NCBI GenBank assembly: GCA_965279255.1
Contig: OZ257146.1
Span: 558,001 to 622,000, forward strand
DNA length: 64,000 nt
Source: CAMFLJ01 sp965279255
Lineage (GTDB): Bacteria; Actinomycetota; Acidimicrobiia; Acidimicrobiales; Acidimicrobilacustridaceae
Direction of reading: 5' to 3'
Each line of letters opens with the position of its first letter. Positions within the stretch are counted from its first letter, which is position 1. Below, piece by piece: positions 18,879 through 27,504 of the stretch. A program made the translations under genes and the position numbers. The notes below the pieces were generated by a model. That model saw nothing but the letters and a program-made list of their open reading frames with translations. It had not been told where the DNA came from and did not search any database.

Positions 18879-19592
18879 ATGGCACGCGAGCGGGGGCGCA
18901 CCGACGGTATCGCGGTGGTGTTCAGCCGCCCGAGCGACCTCCACGGCGAGGTCGGGTGGGACACCTGGTACGACGACGAGCACCTGGCCGACACCGCCGA
19001 GGCGTCGGGCGCGTGGGTCGTCACCCGCTGGGAGGTCGCCGACCGCCCGGCCGGGGCCTCGCCGCCGGTCGGCTTCACCCACGTGGCGATCTACGAGTTC
19101 GACGACGTGCGTGCCGGCGGCCCCGCCCTCCTCGACCACCTCGACCGGTCGCGCTCGCAGGGACTGCTGCACCCGCTGCACACCATCTCCGCGGTCGACC
19201 TGCTGGCCTCGGCCTCCGGCTGGCCGGGTCGCTTCGAGCCCCGCGCCACGGTGACCGGGCAGGTCATCGCCTACGTCGGCCCCAACGACCGGGCCCTCGA
19301 CGTCGAGTGGAACGAGTGGCTGTCGGCGATGCACATCCCCGACATGCTCGGCTCCGGCGGGTTCACCGACGCCAGCCGTTGGGTGCGCCTCGACCCGGCC
19401 CGCTTCGGCCCCAACTACCTCACGGTCTACGACGTCGAGGGCATCGACGTGATGGAGGCGGTGGCCCTGTCGGGTGCGGCGATGCCGGCGGTGCACGAGC
19501 AGGGGCGGCTCATGGCCTGCCACTCCGGCGGCATCCGCGCCGCCCTCCGCCCCGCCGGCCGCTGGGGCCCGTCGGGCTACCGTCGGGTCTGA
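18879..19592 (+). CDS. Unknown protein, possible dimeric alpha/beta-barrel fold
   Basis: 237 residues from the ATG at 18879; the frame is open upstream into the leuA terminator, so that part is unlikely to be coding. Two halves each hold a Trp/Asn-Glu-Trp and His element (DTWYDDEHLADT at about residue 28; EWNEWLSAMHIPDML at about 145), as in EthD-like or DUF4286-like ferredoxin-fold proteins that bind small hydrophobic molecules. The protein at 62076 has a comparable arrangement (YNRWYERDHYY). Function not assigned. Confidence 0.6.
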   Translation: MARERGRTDGIAVVFSRPSDLHGEVGWDTWYDDEHLADTAEASGAWVVTRWEVADRPAGASPPVGFTHVAIYEFDDVRAGGPALLDHLDRSRSQGLLHPLHTISAVDLLASASGWPGRFEPRATVTGQVIAYVGPNDRALDVEWNEWLSAMHIPDMLGSGGFTDASRWVRLDPARFGPNYLTVYDVEGIDVMEAVALSGAAMPAVHEQGRLMACHSGGIRAALRPAGRWGPSGYRRV

Positions 19593-19627
19593 CCGGTGGC
19601 CGGCCGGTTCGGAGCGGGGGTGCGGTC

Positions 19628-20215
19628 GTGAGCCGACGAACGGGTGCCGCGGTGGCGGGGGTGCTGGTCTCGGTGGTGCTGCTCGGCGCGTGCGGCAGCG
19701 GAGGATCGGCGTCGACCACGACCACCAGCGCGGCACCGACCGACGTGGCCACGGTGGTGCTCGGTCCGTTCCGTGCCGCGGGCGGCACCGATGCCCAGGC
19801 CGTGACGCTCCTGGCGGCCGGATGCGCGGCCCTGGCGCCGGCTGACCGCTACCCCGACGCGGCCTCGCTCAACGACTACTTCACCGACCTCTTCGACGGC
19901 GACCCTGGTGGTGGAGGGGTCCGCCGCGATCGCCACGAGGTCGATCAGGCCCTCGAGGACGCCTGTCGGGCCCACGCCGGCGACGTCGACGCCTTCCTCA
20001 CCGCGGTGGCGACGGCCCTCGCCCTCGGGCCGGCCGACGTGCAGCGCGCGATCGATTCGGCGTGCGACGGCTACGAGACCCGGCTGCGCACCAACGCCGG
20101 CGACGGATACGCCCCGCAGCCGCTCGACGACCGGGTGCTCACCGTGCTGGCCGTGGCAGGCATCGACCGGTCGCAGGCCGAGGCGATGATCGAGGAGTAC
20201 TGCGGGCCGATGTGA
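19628..20215 (+). CDS. Putative lipoprotein, unknown function
   Basis: 195 residues from a GTG at 19628. A short signal peptide ends in the lipobox LLGAC, followed by a Ser/Thr-rich linker and a mainly helical domain with five Cys after the lipid-modified one (residues about 60-195). I recognise no catalytic motif. Same strand and close spacing to both neighbours. Confidence 0.6.
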   Translation: MSRRTGAAVAGVLVSVVLLGACGSGGSASTTTTSAAPTDVATVVLGPFRAAGGTDAQAVTLLAAGCAALAPADRYPDAASLNDYFTDLFDGDPGGGGVRRDRHEVDQALEDACRAHAGDVDAFLTAVATALALGPADVQRAIDSACDGYETRLRTNAGDGYAPQPLDDRVLTVLAVAGIDRSQAEAMIEEYCGPM

Positions 20216-20306
20216 CCGACCCCGCCGGCCGCGCTCGGCGTCCCCGGCGGGTACCGTCGGCATCCGGTCGCCTCCCCGTGGCGACCGAGGGGGAAGGGGG
20301 ACGGGG

Positions 20307-21509
20307 ATGGACCGCTACATCGTCATCTCGTCGGACTGCCATGCCGGTGCCGATCTGCTCGACTACAGGCCGTACCTGGAGTCCCGGTTCCACGACGACT
20401 TCGACCGCTGGGCCGCCGCGTTCGTGAACCCGTTCGGCGACCTCGAACGGCCCGACGCCGACCGCAACTGGGACAGCGCCCGCCGCACCGCCGACCTCGA
20501 GGCCGACGGGGTGGTCGCCGAGGTCGTGTACCCGAACACCGTGCCGCCGTTCTTCCCCAGCGGGAACCTGGTGGCCACCTCGCCCACGGCCGACGACTTC
20601 GCCCACCGGCTGGCCGGGTTGCGGGCCCACAACCGGTGGATGGCCGAGTGGTGCGCCGAGCAGCCCGAGCGCCGGGCCGGCATCGGCCAGCTGCTGCTCA
20701 ACGACGTCGACGAGGCGGTGCGCGACGTGCACTGGATCGCCGACCACGGCCTGCGCGGCGGCGTGCTGCTGCCCGGCATCCCGCCCGGCTCCACCATCCC
20801 GCCGCTGCACGCGCCCGACTACGACCCCGTGTGGCGGGCCTGCGAGGAGCGCGGGCTGGTGGTCAACGCCCACGGCGGCGGGGCGTCGCCCGACTACGGG
20901 CTGTACCCGGCCTCGCTGTCGATGTGGCTCATGGAGGTGGCGTGGTACTCCCACCGGCCGCTGTGGTCGTTCGTGCTGTCGGGCGTGTTCGACCGCTTCC
21001 CCGGCCTGCGGCTGGTGCTGGCCGAGCAGGGCCTCGGTTGGCTGCGCGACGCCCTCGACACGATGGACATGTTCTACGCCCAGATCGCCGGCGGGAACGT
21101 GGGTGAGCTCGCCTTCGTCGAGCCCTTCCTGCTCGATCGCATGCCGAGCGAGTACTGGGAGACGAACTGCGCCGTCGGTGCCTCGTTCCTCCACCGCGAC
21201 GACTGCGTGCGGCGTGACGCCATCGGCGTCGGGAAGATCATGTGGGGGAGCGACTACCCGCACCTCGAGGGCACGCCGCCGTTCTCCAAGGAGGCCATCG
21301 CCCTCACCTTCGCCGGGGTCGAGCGCTCCGAGGTCGAGGCCATGCTCTCGGGCAACGCCGCGGCGATCTACGGGTTCGACCTCGAGGTGCTGGCACCGAT
21401 CGCCGCCGAGGTCGGTCCGCTCGTCGCCGACGTGGCCGCCGGGCTCGACGTGATCCCCGAGGGGGTCACCAGCCCGGCGTTCAGCCCCCGCATGACCCCG
21501 ATCGCCTGA
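20307..21509 (+). CDS. Amidohydrolase-family (PF04909) metal-dependent hydrolase
   Basis: 400 residues. The TIM-barrel amidohydrolase 2 family is indicated by the N-terminal SSDCHAG metal site, NAHGGG, and the C-terminal GSDYPHLEG aspartate. Members act as decarboxylases or hydrolases of aromatic and other carboxylic acids. The stop overlaps the start of the next SDR gene (TGATG), so the two are probably coupled in one catabolic step series. Confidence 0.85.
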   Translation: MDRYIVISSDCHAGADLLDYRPYLESRFHDDFDRWAAAFVNPFGDLERPDADRNWDSARRTADLEADGVVAEVVYPNTVPPFFPSGNLVATSPTADDFAHRLAGLRAHNRWMAEWCAEQPERRAGIGQLLLNDVDEAVRDVHWIADHGLRGGVLLPGIPPGSTIPPLHAPDYDPVWRACEERGLVVNAHGGGASPDYGLYPASLSMWLMEVAWYSHRPLWSFVLSGVFDRFPGLRLVLAEQGLGWLRDALDTMDMFYAQIAGGNVGELAFVEPFLLDRMPSEYWETNCAVGASFLHRDDCVRRDAIGVGKIMWGSDYPHLEGTPPFSKEAIALTFAGVERSEVEAMLSGNAAAIYGFDLEVLAPIAAEVGPLVADVAAGLDVIPEGVTSPAFSPRMTPIA

Positions 21510-22261
21510 TGGCGGTCGGCACAACCGGGGGTGTCGACCTGTCGGGGAAGGTCGCGCTCGTCACGGGCGGCGGCCGTGGCATCGGCCGGGCCATCGCCCT
21601 CGGCTTCGCTGCGGCGGGCGCGTCGGTCGTGGTCGTGGCCCGCACCGCCGAGCAGGTCGAGGCCGTCGCGGCCGAGATCGTGGCGGCCGGGGGCTCGGCG
21701 CTGGCCGTGGCCCTCGACGTCGCCGCGCCCGGTGCCGCCGCCGAGATGGTGGCCCGCACCGTCGACCGGTTCGGCCGCCTCGACCTGGTGATGGCCAACG
21801 CCGGCATCGTCTCCCCCGAGCAGTCGGTCGGGCCCGACGCCGACTTCGCCGCCGTGCTCGACGTGAACCTCCTGAGCGTGCACGCCCTCGCCCGGGCGGC
21901 CGAGGGCCATCTGTCGGAGCGGGGCGGCAAGTTCATCGTCATGGGCTCGGGCGGAGGCCGTCAGCCCATGCCCGGTGGGGCGGCGTACTCCGTGTCGAAG
22001 GCGGCGGTGGCGATGCTGGTGCGGTGCCTGGCGGTCGAGTGGCGGCCGGCCCGCATCGCCGTGAACGAGATCATCCCGGGCCCGGTGCGCACCGACATCG
22101 GTGTCGGCATCATCGACGCCCCGAACCTCCCGCCGGCCATCCGGATGGAGTGGTTCAAGCAGCCCGACGACGTGGTGCCGATCGCCCTGTTCCTGGCCGG
22201 CCTGCCCGACGACGGGCCCTCCGGCCAGGTCTTCAGCCTCCTCGGCCGCGACCTGTCCTGA
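21509..22261 (+). CDS. SDR-family oxidoreductase
   Basis: 250 residues, a classical SDR. TGGGRGIGRAIALG cofactor motif, NAG motif (MANAGIV), catalytic Ser and YSVSK, and PGPVRTDIG after the active site. It most resembles 3-oxoacyl reductase/alcohol dehydrogenase types. The ATG overlaps the amidohydrolase stop by one base. Confidence 0.88.
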   Translation: MAVGTTGGVDLSGKVALVTGGGRGIGRAIALGFAAAGASVVVVARTAEQVEAVAAEIVAAGGSALAVALDVAAPGAAAEMVARTVDRFGRLDLVMANAGIVSPEQSVGPDADFAAVLDVNLLSVHALARAAEGHLSERGGKFIVMGSGGGRQPMPGGAAYSVSKAAVAMLVRCLAVEWRPARIAVNEIIPGPVRTDIGVGIIDAPNLPPAIRMEWFKQPDDVVPIALFLAGLPDDGPSGQVFSLLGRDLS

Positions 22262-22288
22262 GCCGGGTCACGCGTTCGGGCGGGGTGC

Positions 22289-24430
22289 TCAGGTGAAGGG
22301 GATCCAGGCCTGGTCGGCGAGGGTCGCCTTGTCGCTCACCTTCACGCCCGCGACCGACACGGTGACGATGCGGCCGTCGGCCACGAGGGTGCGGTCGATC
22401 TGGGTCGGGTAGCCGAAGTAGTCGGGGGAGTAGGGCATCGCGCAGTTCGCGTTCGGCGGGCAGCTCGGCACGGTCCCCCCGCCGTAGGCGCCGGAGCTCG
22501 GGTGGACCACGGTGCCGACCTGCTCGATGCCCTGGTCGGTGATGCGGGTGAAGAGCACACCGGCCCCGGTGGCACCCGACGGCAGCGGCCAGTTGGTGAC
22601 GGGCACGGCGAGCAACCCGTCGGGTGCCCACCACAGCAGGGCGTGGTGGTCGCTCTCGGCCGACGACTGGGCGTAGGGGACCACGAGCTGGGCCAGGCGC
22701 AGCGGGCTCGACGGGTCGGAGACGTCGAACAGGGTCTGCTGGAAGCCGGTCTGGCGCCCGGTGGTGGTGGCGTCCTGGCCGATGCCGATGACCCGGCCCT
22801 CGCCGATCTCCTGGAGGTAGGACGAGTAGCCGGGGATCTTCAGCTCGCCCGCCACCCGGGGTGCGGCGGGGTCGCTCAGGTCGACGACGAACAGCGGGTC
22901 GGTCTGGCGGAAGGTCACGACGTAGGCGGTCGGGCCGGCGAAGCGGACGCCGCGGATCTGCTCGGTGGGTCCGAGGCCGGTGACCTCGCCGACCGTCGCC
23001 AGCGCCTCGCCGTCACGGCGCAGCACGGTGATGCGGCTCTCGCTCACCGCCGGCTCGGCTGTCGCGGACGAGGAGGAGACGTCGCCCTCCATGGGCATCG
23101 GCTCGATGAACGATGTCGGCGTGGTGGTCGAGGCCACCCGGAGGTCGCCCTCGTGCTCGGACAGCGCGAACTGGCCGAGCAGCTGCCCCGGCACCGAGCC
23201 GGAGGCCTCGTAGCGGGCGGCGGCGTCGGCGGGCAGCGAGAAGGCGTGCACGTCGGTGCGGACCTGCTGGTCCTCGACGGGCGCCGAGGTGGTCGTGCTG
23301 TCCTCGAGGACGGGCATGCCGTAGGACGGCCAGCGGGTGGTGGCCAGGTAGAGGCTGTCGGTCGAGGCGTAGACCGTCTGGGCGTCGGCGACCACGGCCG
23401 CCGACGGCAGCGGGTCGATGGCGCCGGCACCGAGGTCGAGGCCGACCACGGTGACCACGCCGAAGCCGCCGAAGGTGGTCGGGTGGTCGACGGCCGAGCA
23501 GTCGACGGCCGGGGTGGTCGTCCCCTCCTGGCCCTCGGTCTCGATGGTCATCGAGGGCAGCCAGTCCGAGATCGTGCTCTCGGCGATCACCTGGCGGTTG
23601 GCGGCGGCGGCCCGGTCGATGGCGGCCTGGCCGTTGCCCGACGGGTAGACGAACCCGAGCTGGGCGGGGGAGGAGCGCACCACGGCCCGCACCACGCCGT
23701 CGACCATCCGGGCGTCGACGTAGTCGCCGTCGACGGTCACGCTGCCGACGATGGTTGGGGTGGCGCTGAGGTCGACGCGGGTGAGGCGGGTGCCGGGCGT
23801 CGACGGCACGGGCATGGAGGCGACGCCGCCCCGGGTGCTCGTCGGGGTGTCGTAGGCGATGACGCCGTAGGAGCGCTGCACGACGAGGGCGTGGTCGCCG
23901 TCGACCAGCAGACCCACCGGCGTGCTCCCGCTCTCGACGTCAGGCAGGTCGAGGGTGGCGGTCACCGTGGCGGCGTCGAGGTCGACCACCCGGAGGGCCC
24001 CGCCCTCCACGGTCACCAGGCGGTTGCCATCGGTCCAGGCCAGGTCGGGCTCGCCGACGCCCTGCTCCTGGGTGTTGGTGGAGGAGGTCCCGCCGTCACC
24101 GCCGCCGGCCGTGGTCGTGGGGGCCGAGGCCGAGGAGTCGGCGCCTGACGCCGTCGCCGCGCCCGACGCCGAGTCGAACTCGGCCGCACCCCTGGCGGCC
24201 GTCGGGTAGCCGTTGACCGACTCCAGCCCGTAGGCGGTGACCCGGGCGGAGGCCTCCTGGTGGAACCAGTCGAGCAGGCCGTCGCACGAGTCGTAGGCGA
24301 TCAGGCGCACATCGCCGAGGTCGACCGGCTGCGGGCTCCCCGAGATCGTGTCGCTGCCCGAGCACCCCGCCAGCGCCACCAGCCCCGTGATCCCCAGCGC
24401 CGCCACCGCACGTCCCCGTCGTGTCGTCAT
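22289..24430 (-). CDS. Secreted beta-propeller lipoprotein (PF09826-type)
   Basis: 713 residues from ATG 24430. A twin-Arg-like basic start (MTTRRGRA), hydrophobic core and lipobox (LALAGC or VALAGC) are followed by a Ser/Thr/Gly-rich linker and then the hallmark TNTQEQGVGEPDLAWTDG that opens this family's propeller. Repeats such as GPTAYVVTFRQTDPLFVVDLSDP fill the rest. An extracellular role is likely; the family's biochemical function is unknown. It converges with the SDR gene, only 27 bases away. Confidence 0.88.
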   Translation of the reverse strand: MTTRRGRAVAALGITGLVALAGCSGSDTISGSPQPVDLGDVRLIAYDSCDGLLDWFHQEASARVTAYGLESVNGYPTAARGAAEFDSASGAATASGADSSASAPTTTAGGGDGGTSSTNTQEQGVGEPDLAWTDGNRLVTVEGGALRVVDLDAATVTATLDLPDVESGSTPVGLLVDGDHALVVQRSYGVIAYDTPTSTRGGVASMPVPSTPGTRLTRVDLSATPTIVGSVTVDGDYVDARMVDGVVRAVVRSSPAQLGFVYPSGNGQAAIDRAAAANRQVIAESTISDWLPSMTIETEGQEGTTTPAVDCSAVDHPTTFGGFGVVTVVGLDLGAGAIDPLPSAAVVADAQTVYASTDSLYLATTRWPSYGMPVLEDSTTTSAPVEDQQVRTDVHAFSLPADAAARYEASGSVPGQLLGQFALSEHEGDLRVASTTTPTSFIEPMPMEGDVSSSSATAEPAVSESRITVLRRDGEALATVGEVTGLGPTEQIRGVRFAGPTAYVVTFRQTDPLFVVDLSDPAAPRVAGELKIPGYSSYLQEIGEGRVIGIGQDATTTGRQTGFQQTLFDVSDPSSPLRLAQLVVPYAQSSAESDHHALLWWAPDGLLAVPVTNWPLPSGATGAGVLFTRITDQGIEQVGTVVHPSSGAYGGGTVPSCPPNANCAMPYSPDYFGYPTQIDRTLVADGRIVTVSVAGVKVSDKATLADQAWIPFT

Positions 24431-24487
24431 GCCCCCCTTGGACGACACGTGCCCCGCCCCGGTTCCCGCCCTCCCCGAAAACCCCCG

Positions 24488-24721
24488 GTGGCTCGTTCGA
24501 GCACGCTGGAGCGTGCCGAAACGAGCCACCGGGTGGTCGTGCGTCGGGTCAGTGGCTCGTTCGGGCACGCTGGAGCGTGCCGAAACGAGCCACCGGGTGG
24601 TCGTGCGTCGGGTCAGTGGCTCGTTCGGGCACGCTGGAGCGTGCCGAAACGAGCCACCGGGTGGTCGTGCGTCGGGTCAGTGGCTCGTTCGGGCACGCTG
24701 GAGCGTGCCGAAACGAGCCAC
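24488..24721. repeat. Tandem array of four REP-like palindromes (64-bp period)
   Basis: Four 42-nt palindromes at 24488, 24552, 24616 and 24680 are separated by an identical 22-base spacer. Each has 19-nt arms (GTGGCTCGTTCGGGCACGC in copies 2-4) around TGGA, paired at 17 of 19 positions with a fixed two-base bubble. Copy 1 differs by one base. The array starts five bases beyond the leuD stop and lies upstream of the lipoprotein gene, so it could end the leuCD transcript. Constant spacers rule out CRISPR. Confidence 0.9.
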
Positions 24722-24726
24722 CGGGG

Positions 24727-25326
24727 TCAGGCCTTGGTGGAGGAGGGCATCCAGGCCGGGCGGGTGGTCTCGAAGGCGGTGATCTTGTCCTCGTGGCCGA
24801 GGGTGATGCCGATGTCGTCGAGCCCCTGCAGGAACCGCTCTCGGGTGGAGTCGTCGAGCGGGAACTCCACGTCGATGCCGAGCGACGGCACGGTGACCCG
24901 GCGGCTCTCGACGTCGACGGTGATCTCGACGGTCGGGTCCTCCTCGACGGCCCGCAGCAGCGTCTCGGCCACGTCGGCCGGCACCACGACCGGCACGAGG
25001 CCGTTCTTGGCGGCGTTGTTGCGGAAGATGTCGCCGAAGCGGGGGGTGATCACGGCCTTGAAGCCGTAGTCCATGATCGACCACACGGCGTGCTCACGGC
25101 TCGAGCCCACGCCGAAGTTGGCGCCGGCGACGAGGATGTTGGCCTCGCCGAACTGCGGCAGGTTGAGGACGAACTCCGGGTCCTCGCGCCACTCCGAGAA
25201 GAGGCCGGCGCCGAAGCCGGTGCGCTCGACCCGCTTGAGCCAGTCGCTGGGGATGATCTGGTCGGTGTCGACGTCGGAGCGGTCGAGCGGCACGGCCCGG
25301 CCGGTGATGATGGTGACGGGTTCCAT
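24727..25326 (-). CDS. leuD: 3-isopropylmalate dehydratase small subunit
   Basis: 199 residues, full length. The swivelling aconitase-like domain shows PLDRSDVDTDQIIPSDWLK at the N-terminus and the GSSREHAVW substrate-binding block. With LeuC it isomerises 2-isopropylmalate to 3-isopropylmalate. The start is nine bases after the leuC stop, so they form one operon. Confidence 0.96.
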   Translation of the reverse strand: MEPVTIITGRAVPLDRSDVDTDQIIPSDWLKRVERTGFGAGLFSEWREDPEFVLNLPQFGEANILVAGANFGVGSSREHAVWSIMDYGFKAVITPRFGDIFRNNAAKNGLVPVVVPADVAETLLRAVEEDPTVEITVDVESRRVTVPSLGIDVEFPLDDSTRERFLQGLDDIGITLGHEDKITAFETTRPAWMPSSTKA

Positions 25327-25335
25327 TGGTCTCTC

Positions 25336-26742
25336 TCAGTCCAGGTCGCGGGGGTCGGCGAAGGTTCCGGCGATGGCGGTGGCGGCGGCCACGGCGGGGG
25401 ACACCAGGTGGGTGCGCCCGCCCTTGCCCTGCCGGCCCTCGAAGTTGCGGTTCGAGGTGGAGGCCGAGCGCTCGCCCGGGGCGAGCTTGTCGGGGTTCAT
25501 GGCCAGGCACATCGAGCAGCCGGGCTCACGCCAGTCGAAGCCGGCGGCGGTGAACACCTTGTCGAGGCCCTCGGCCACGGCCTGGTCCTTCACCGCGAAC
25601 GAGCCGGGCACGACCATGGCCCGCACGCCGGGCTTGACCGAGCGGCCCTCGGCCACGGCGGCGGCGGCCCGCAGGTCCTCGATGCGGCTGTTGGTGCAGG
25701 AGCCGATGAACACGGTCTCGACGGGCACGTCCTTGAGCGGGGTGCCGGCGGTGAGGCCCATGTACTCCAGCGCCCGGCGGGCGGCGTCGCGCTCACCCGG
25801 GTCGGCGAAGGAGTCGGGGTCGGGCACGTTCTGGTCGAGCTCGATCACCTGGCCGGGGTTGGTGCCCCAGGAGACGAACGGCCGCAGCTTGGTGGCGTCG
25901 ATGGTGACGCTCTTGGTGAACGTGGCGCCCTCGTCGGTGGGCAGGGAGCGCCAGTGCTCGAGCGCCGCCTCCCAGTCCTTGCCCTTGGGGGCGTGGGCCC
26001 GGCCCTCGAGGTAGGCGAAGGTGACCTCGTCGGGGGCGATGAGTCCGGCCTTGGCGCCCGCCTCGATCGACATGTTGCAGACCGTCATGCGGCCCTCCAT
26101 CGACAGGCCCCGGATGGCCGAGCCCCGGTACTCGATGATCGAGCCGATGCCGCCGCCGGTGCCGATGCGCCCGATGATGGCCAGGATGAGGTCCTTGGCG
26201 GTGACGCCGTCGGGCAGCTCGCCCTCGACGTTCACGGCCATCGTGTCGGGCACGTGCTGGTGCAGCGTCTGGGTGGCGAGGACGTGCTCGACCTCGCTGG
26301 TGCCGATGCCGAAGGCCAGGGCCCCGAAGGCGCCGTGGGTGGCGGTGTGGCTGTCGCCGCAGACGATGGTCATGCCCGGCATGGTGAGGCCCTGCTCGGG
26401 CCCGATGACGTGGACGATGCCCTGCCCCGGGGTGCCCATGGCGTGCTCGACGATGTCGAACTCGTCGGTGTTGGCCCGCAGCACCTCGACCTGCTTGCGC
26501 GAGATGGGGTCCGCGATGGGCTGGTCGATGTCGGCGGTGGGGACGTTGTGGTCCTCGGTGGCGACGGTGAGCTCGGGGCGGCGCACGCCGCGGCCGGCGA
26601 GACGGAGGCCGTCGAAGGCCTGGGGGGAGGTGACCTCGTGGACGAGGTGGAGATCGATGTAGAGCAGATCGGGCTCGCCGTCGGCCCGGTGGACCAGGTG
26701 CTGGTCCCAGATCTTCTCGGAGAGGGTCCTGGCCTCGGCCAT
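25336..26742 (-). CDS. leuC: 3-isopropylmalate dehydratase large subunit
   Basis: 468 residues. The aconitase-family [4Fe-4S] cysteines are visible (GSCTNSR at about residue 350; CSMCLAMN at about 410), together with the GDSHTATHGAFG and DHNVPT substrate blocks. It starts 71 bases from the divergent IclR-type regulator; the palindrome between them is a plausible shared operator. Confidence 0.96.
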   Translation of the reverse strand: MAEARTLSEKIWDQHLVHRADGEPDLLYIDLHLVHEVTSPQAFDGLRLAGRGVRRPELTVATEDHNVPTADIDQPIADPISRKQVEVLRANTDEFDIVEHAMGTPGQGIVHVIGPEQGLTMPGMTIVCGDSHTATHGAFGALAFGIGTSEVEHVLATQTLHQHVPDTMAVNVEGELPDGVTAKDLILAIIGRIGTGGGIGSIIEYRGSAIRGLSMEGRMTVCNMSIEAGAKAGLIAPDEVTFAYLEGRAHAPKGKDWEAALEHWRSLPTDEGATFTKSVTIDATKLRPFVSWGTNPGQVIELDQNVPDPDSFADPGERDAARRALEYMGLTAGTPLKDVPVETVFIGSCTNSRIEDLRAAAAVAEGRSVKPGVRAMVVPGSFAVKDQAVAEGLDKVFTAAGFDWREPGCSMCLAMNPDKLAPGERSASTSNRNFEGRQGKGGRTHLVSPAVAAATAIAGTFADPRDLD

Positions 26743-26767
26743 GGTGGGTTCCCTTCGTGTGGCGGAG

Positions 26768-26807
26768 GTGAGACGCTCTTGCGTCTCACACTATGGGACG
26801 GTAATCT
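26768..26807. promoter_or_regulatory. leuC/regulator intergenic operator and leaderless promoter
   Basis: A perfect 9-bp inverted repeat (GTGAGACGC and GCGTCTCAC, four bases apart, 26768-26789) overlaps a -35 (TTGCGT, 26779-26784). After a 17-base spacer comes the -10 TAATCT (26802-26807). The regulator's GTG at 26814 is six bases beyond, so its mRNA is probably leaderless. Binding at the palindrome would block this promoter and act near leuC on the other strand. Confidence 0.68.
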
Positions 26808-26813
26808 CGCCCC

Positions 26814-27500
26814 GTGGGAATGAGTGTAAGTGGTGTCGGCGTCCTCGACAAGGCGATCTCGGTGCTCGACGCGCTGGAGGACCGGCCGCGGTCGCTCGCC
26901 GAGCTGGTGGAGGCCACCGGGATCTCCCGCGCCACGGCCCATCGGCTGGCCACCGCCCTCGAGGCCCACGGCCTGGTGCGGCGGGACGACGACGGCCGCT
27001 TCGCCCTCGGCGCCCGCCTGATGGCCCTCGGCCGGGCCGCCAGCGAGGGCCTGCCCCTGGCGGCCGCTGCGGCCGAGGCCCTGGCCGAGCTTCGCGACGC
27101 CACCGGCGAGAGCGTGCAGCTCTACGTCCGCGACGGCGACCAGCGCATCTGCGTGGCCGCCCTCCAGTCACCCCACGGTCTGCGCACGATCGTCCCCCTC
27201 GGCGCCAGCCTGCCCCTGGGCGTCGGCTCGGCCGGGCGGCTGCTGGCCGACGACGACGCCGGCGCCGGCTCGGTCTCGGTGGCCGGCGACCGGGGCTGGG
27301 TGGCCAGCGTCGGCGAGCGCGAAGCCGGCGTGGCGTCGGTGTCGGCGCCGGTGCGCGACGCCTCGGGCCACGTGATCGCGGCGGTCAGCGTCTCGGGACC
27401 GATCGAGCGCACGACCCGCCAGCCCGGCCGTCGCTACGGCGACGCCGTGGTCGCCGCCGCCCACCGGGTGGAGCGCGAGGCCGGACTCCGGCAAGAGTGA
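26814..27500 (+). CDS. ltbR: IclR-family regulator, LtbR/NdgR type
   Basis: 228 residues from GTG 26814; an ATG two codons later (26820) is an alternative. The N-terminal winged helix-turn-helix (RSLAELVEATGISRATAHRL, about residues 22-41) and the C-terminal effector domain (ESVQLYVRDGDQRICVAALQ; AAVSVSGPIERTT) match IclR architecture. In Corynebacterium (LtbR) and Streptomyces (NdgR) the equivalent regulator is encoded divergently from leuCD and controls leucine genes. The same position and size here support that identity; the symbol is assigned on that basis. Confidence 0.82.
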   Translation: MGMSVSGVGVLDKAISVLDALEDRPRSLAELVEATGISRATAHRLATALEAHGLVRRDDDGRFALGARLMALGRAASEGLPLAAAAAEALAELRDATGESVQLYVRDGDQRICVAALQSPHGLRTIVPLGASLPLGVGSAGRLLADDDAGAGSVSVAGDRGWVASVGEREAGVASVSAPVRDASGHVIAAVSVSGPIERTTRQPGRRYGDAVVAAAHRVEREAGLRQE

Positions 27501-27504
27501 CGGC

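Noticed and set aside
24488..24721. CRISPR-like regular repeats
   Set aside because: The four spacers are identical and the repeats are near-perfect palindromes; there are no cas genes nearby.
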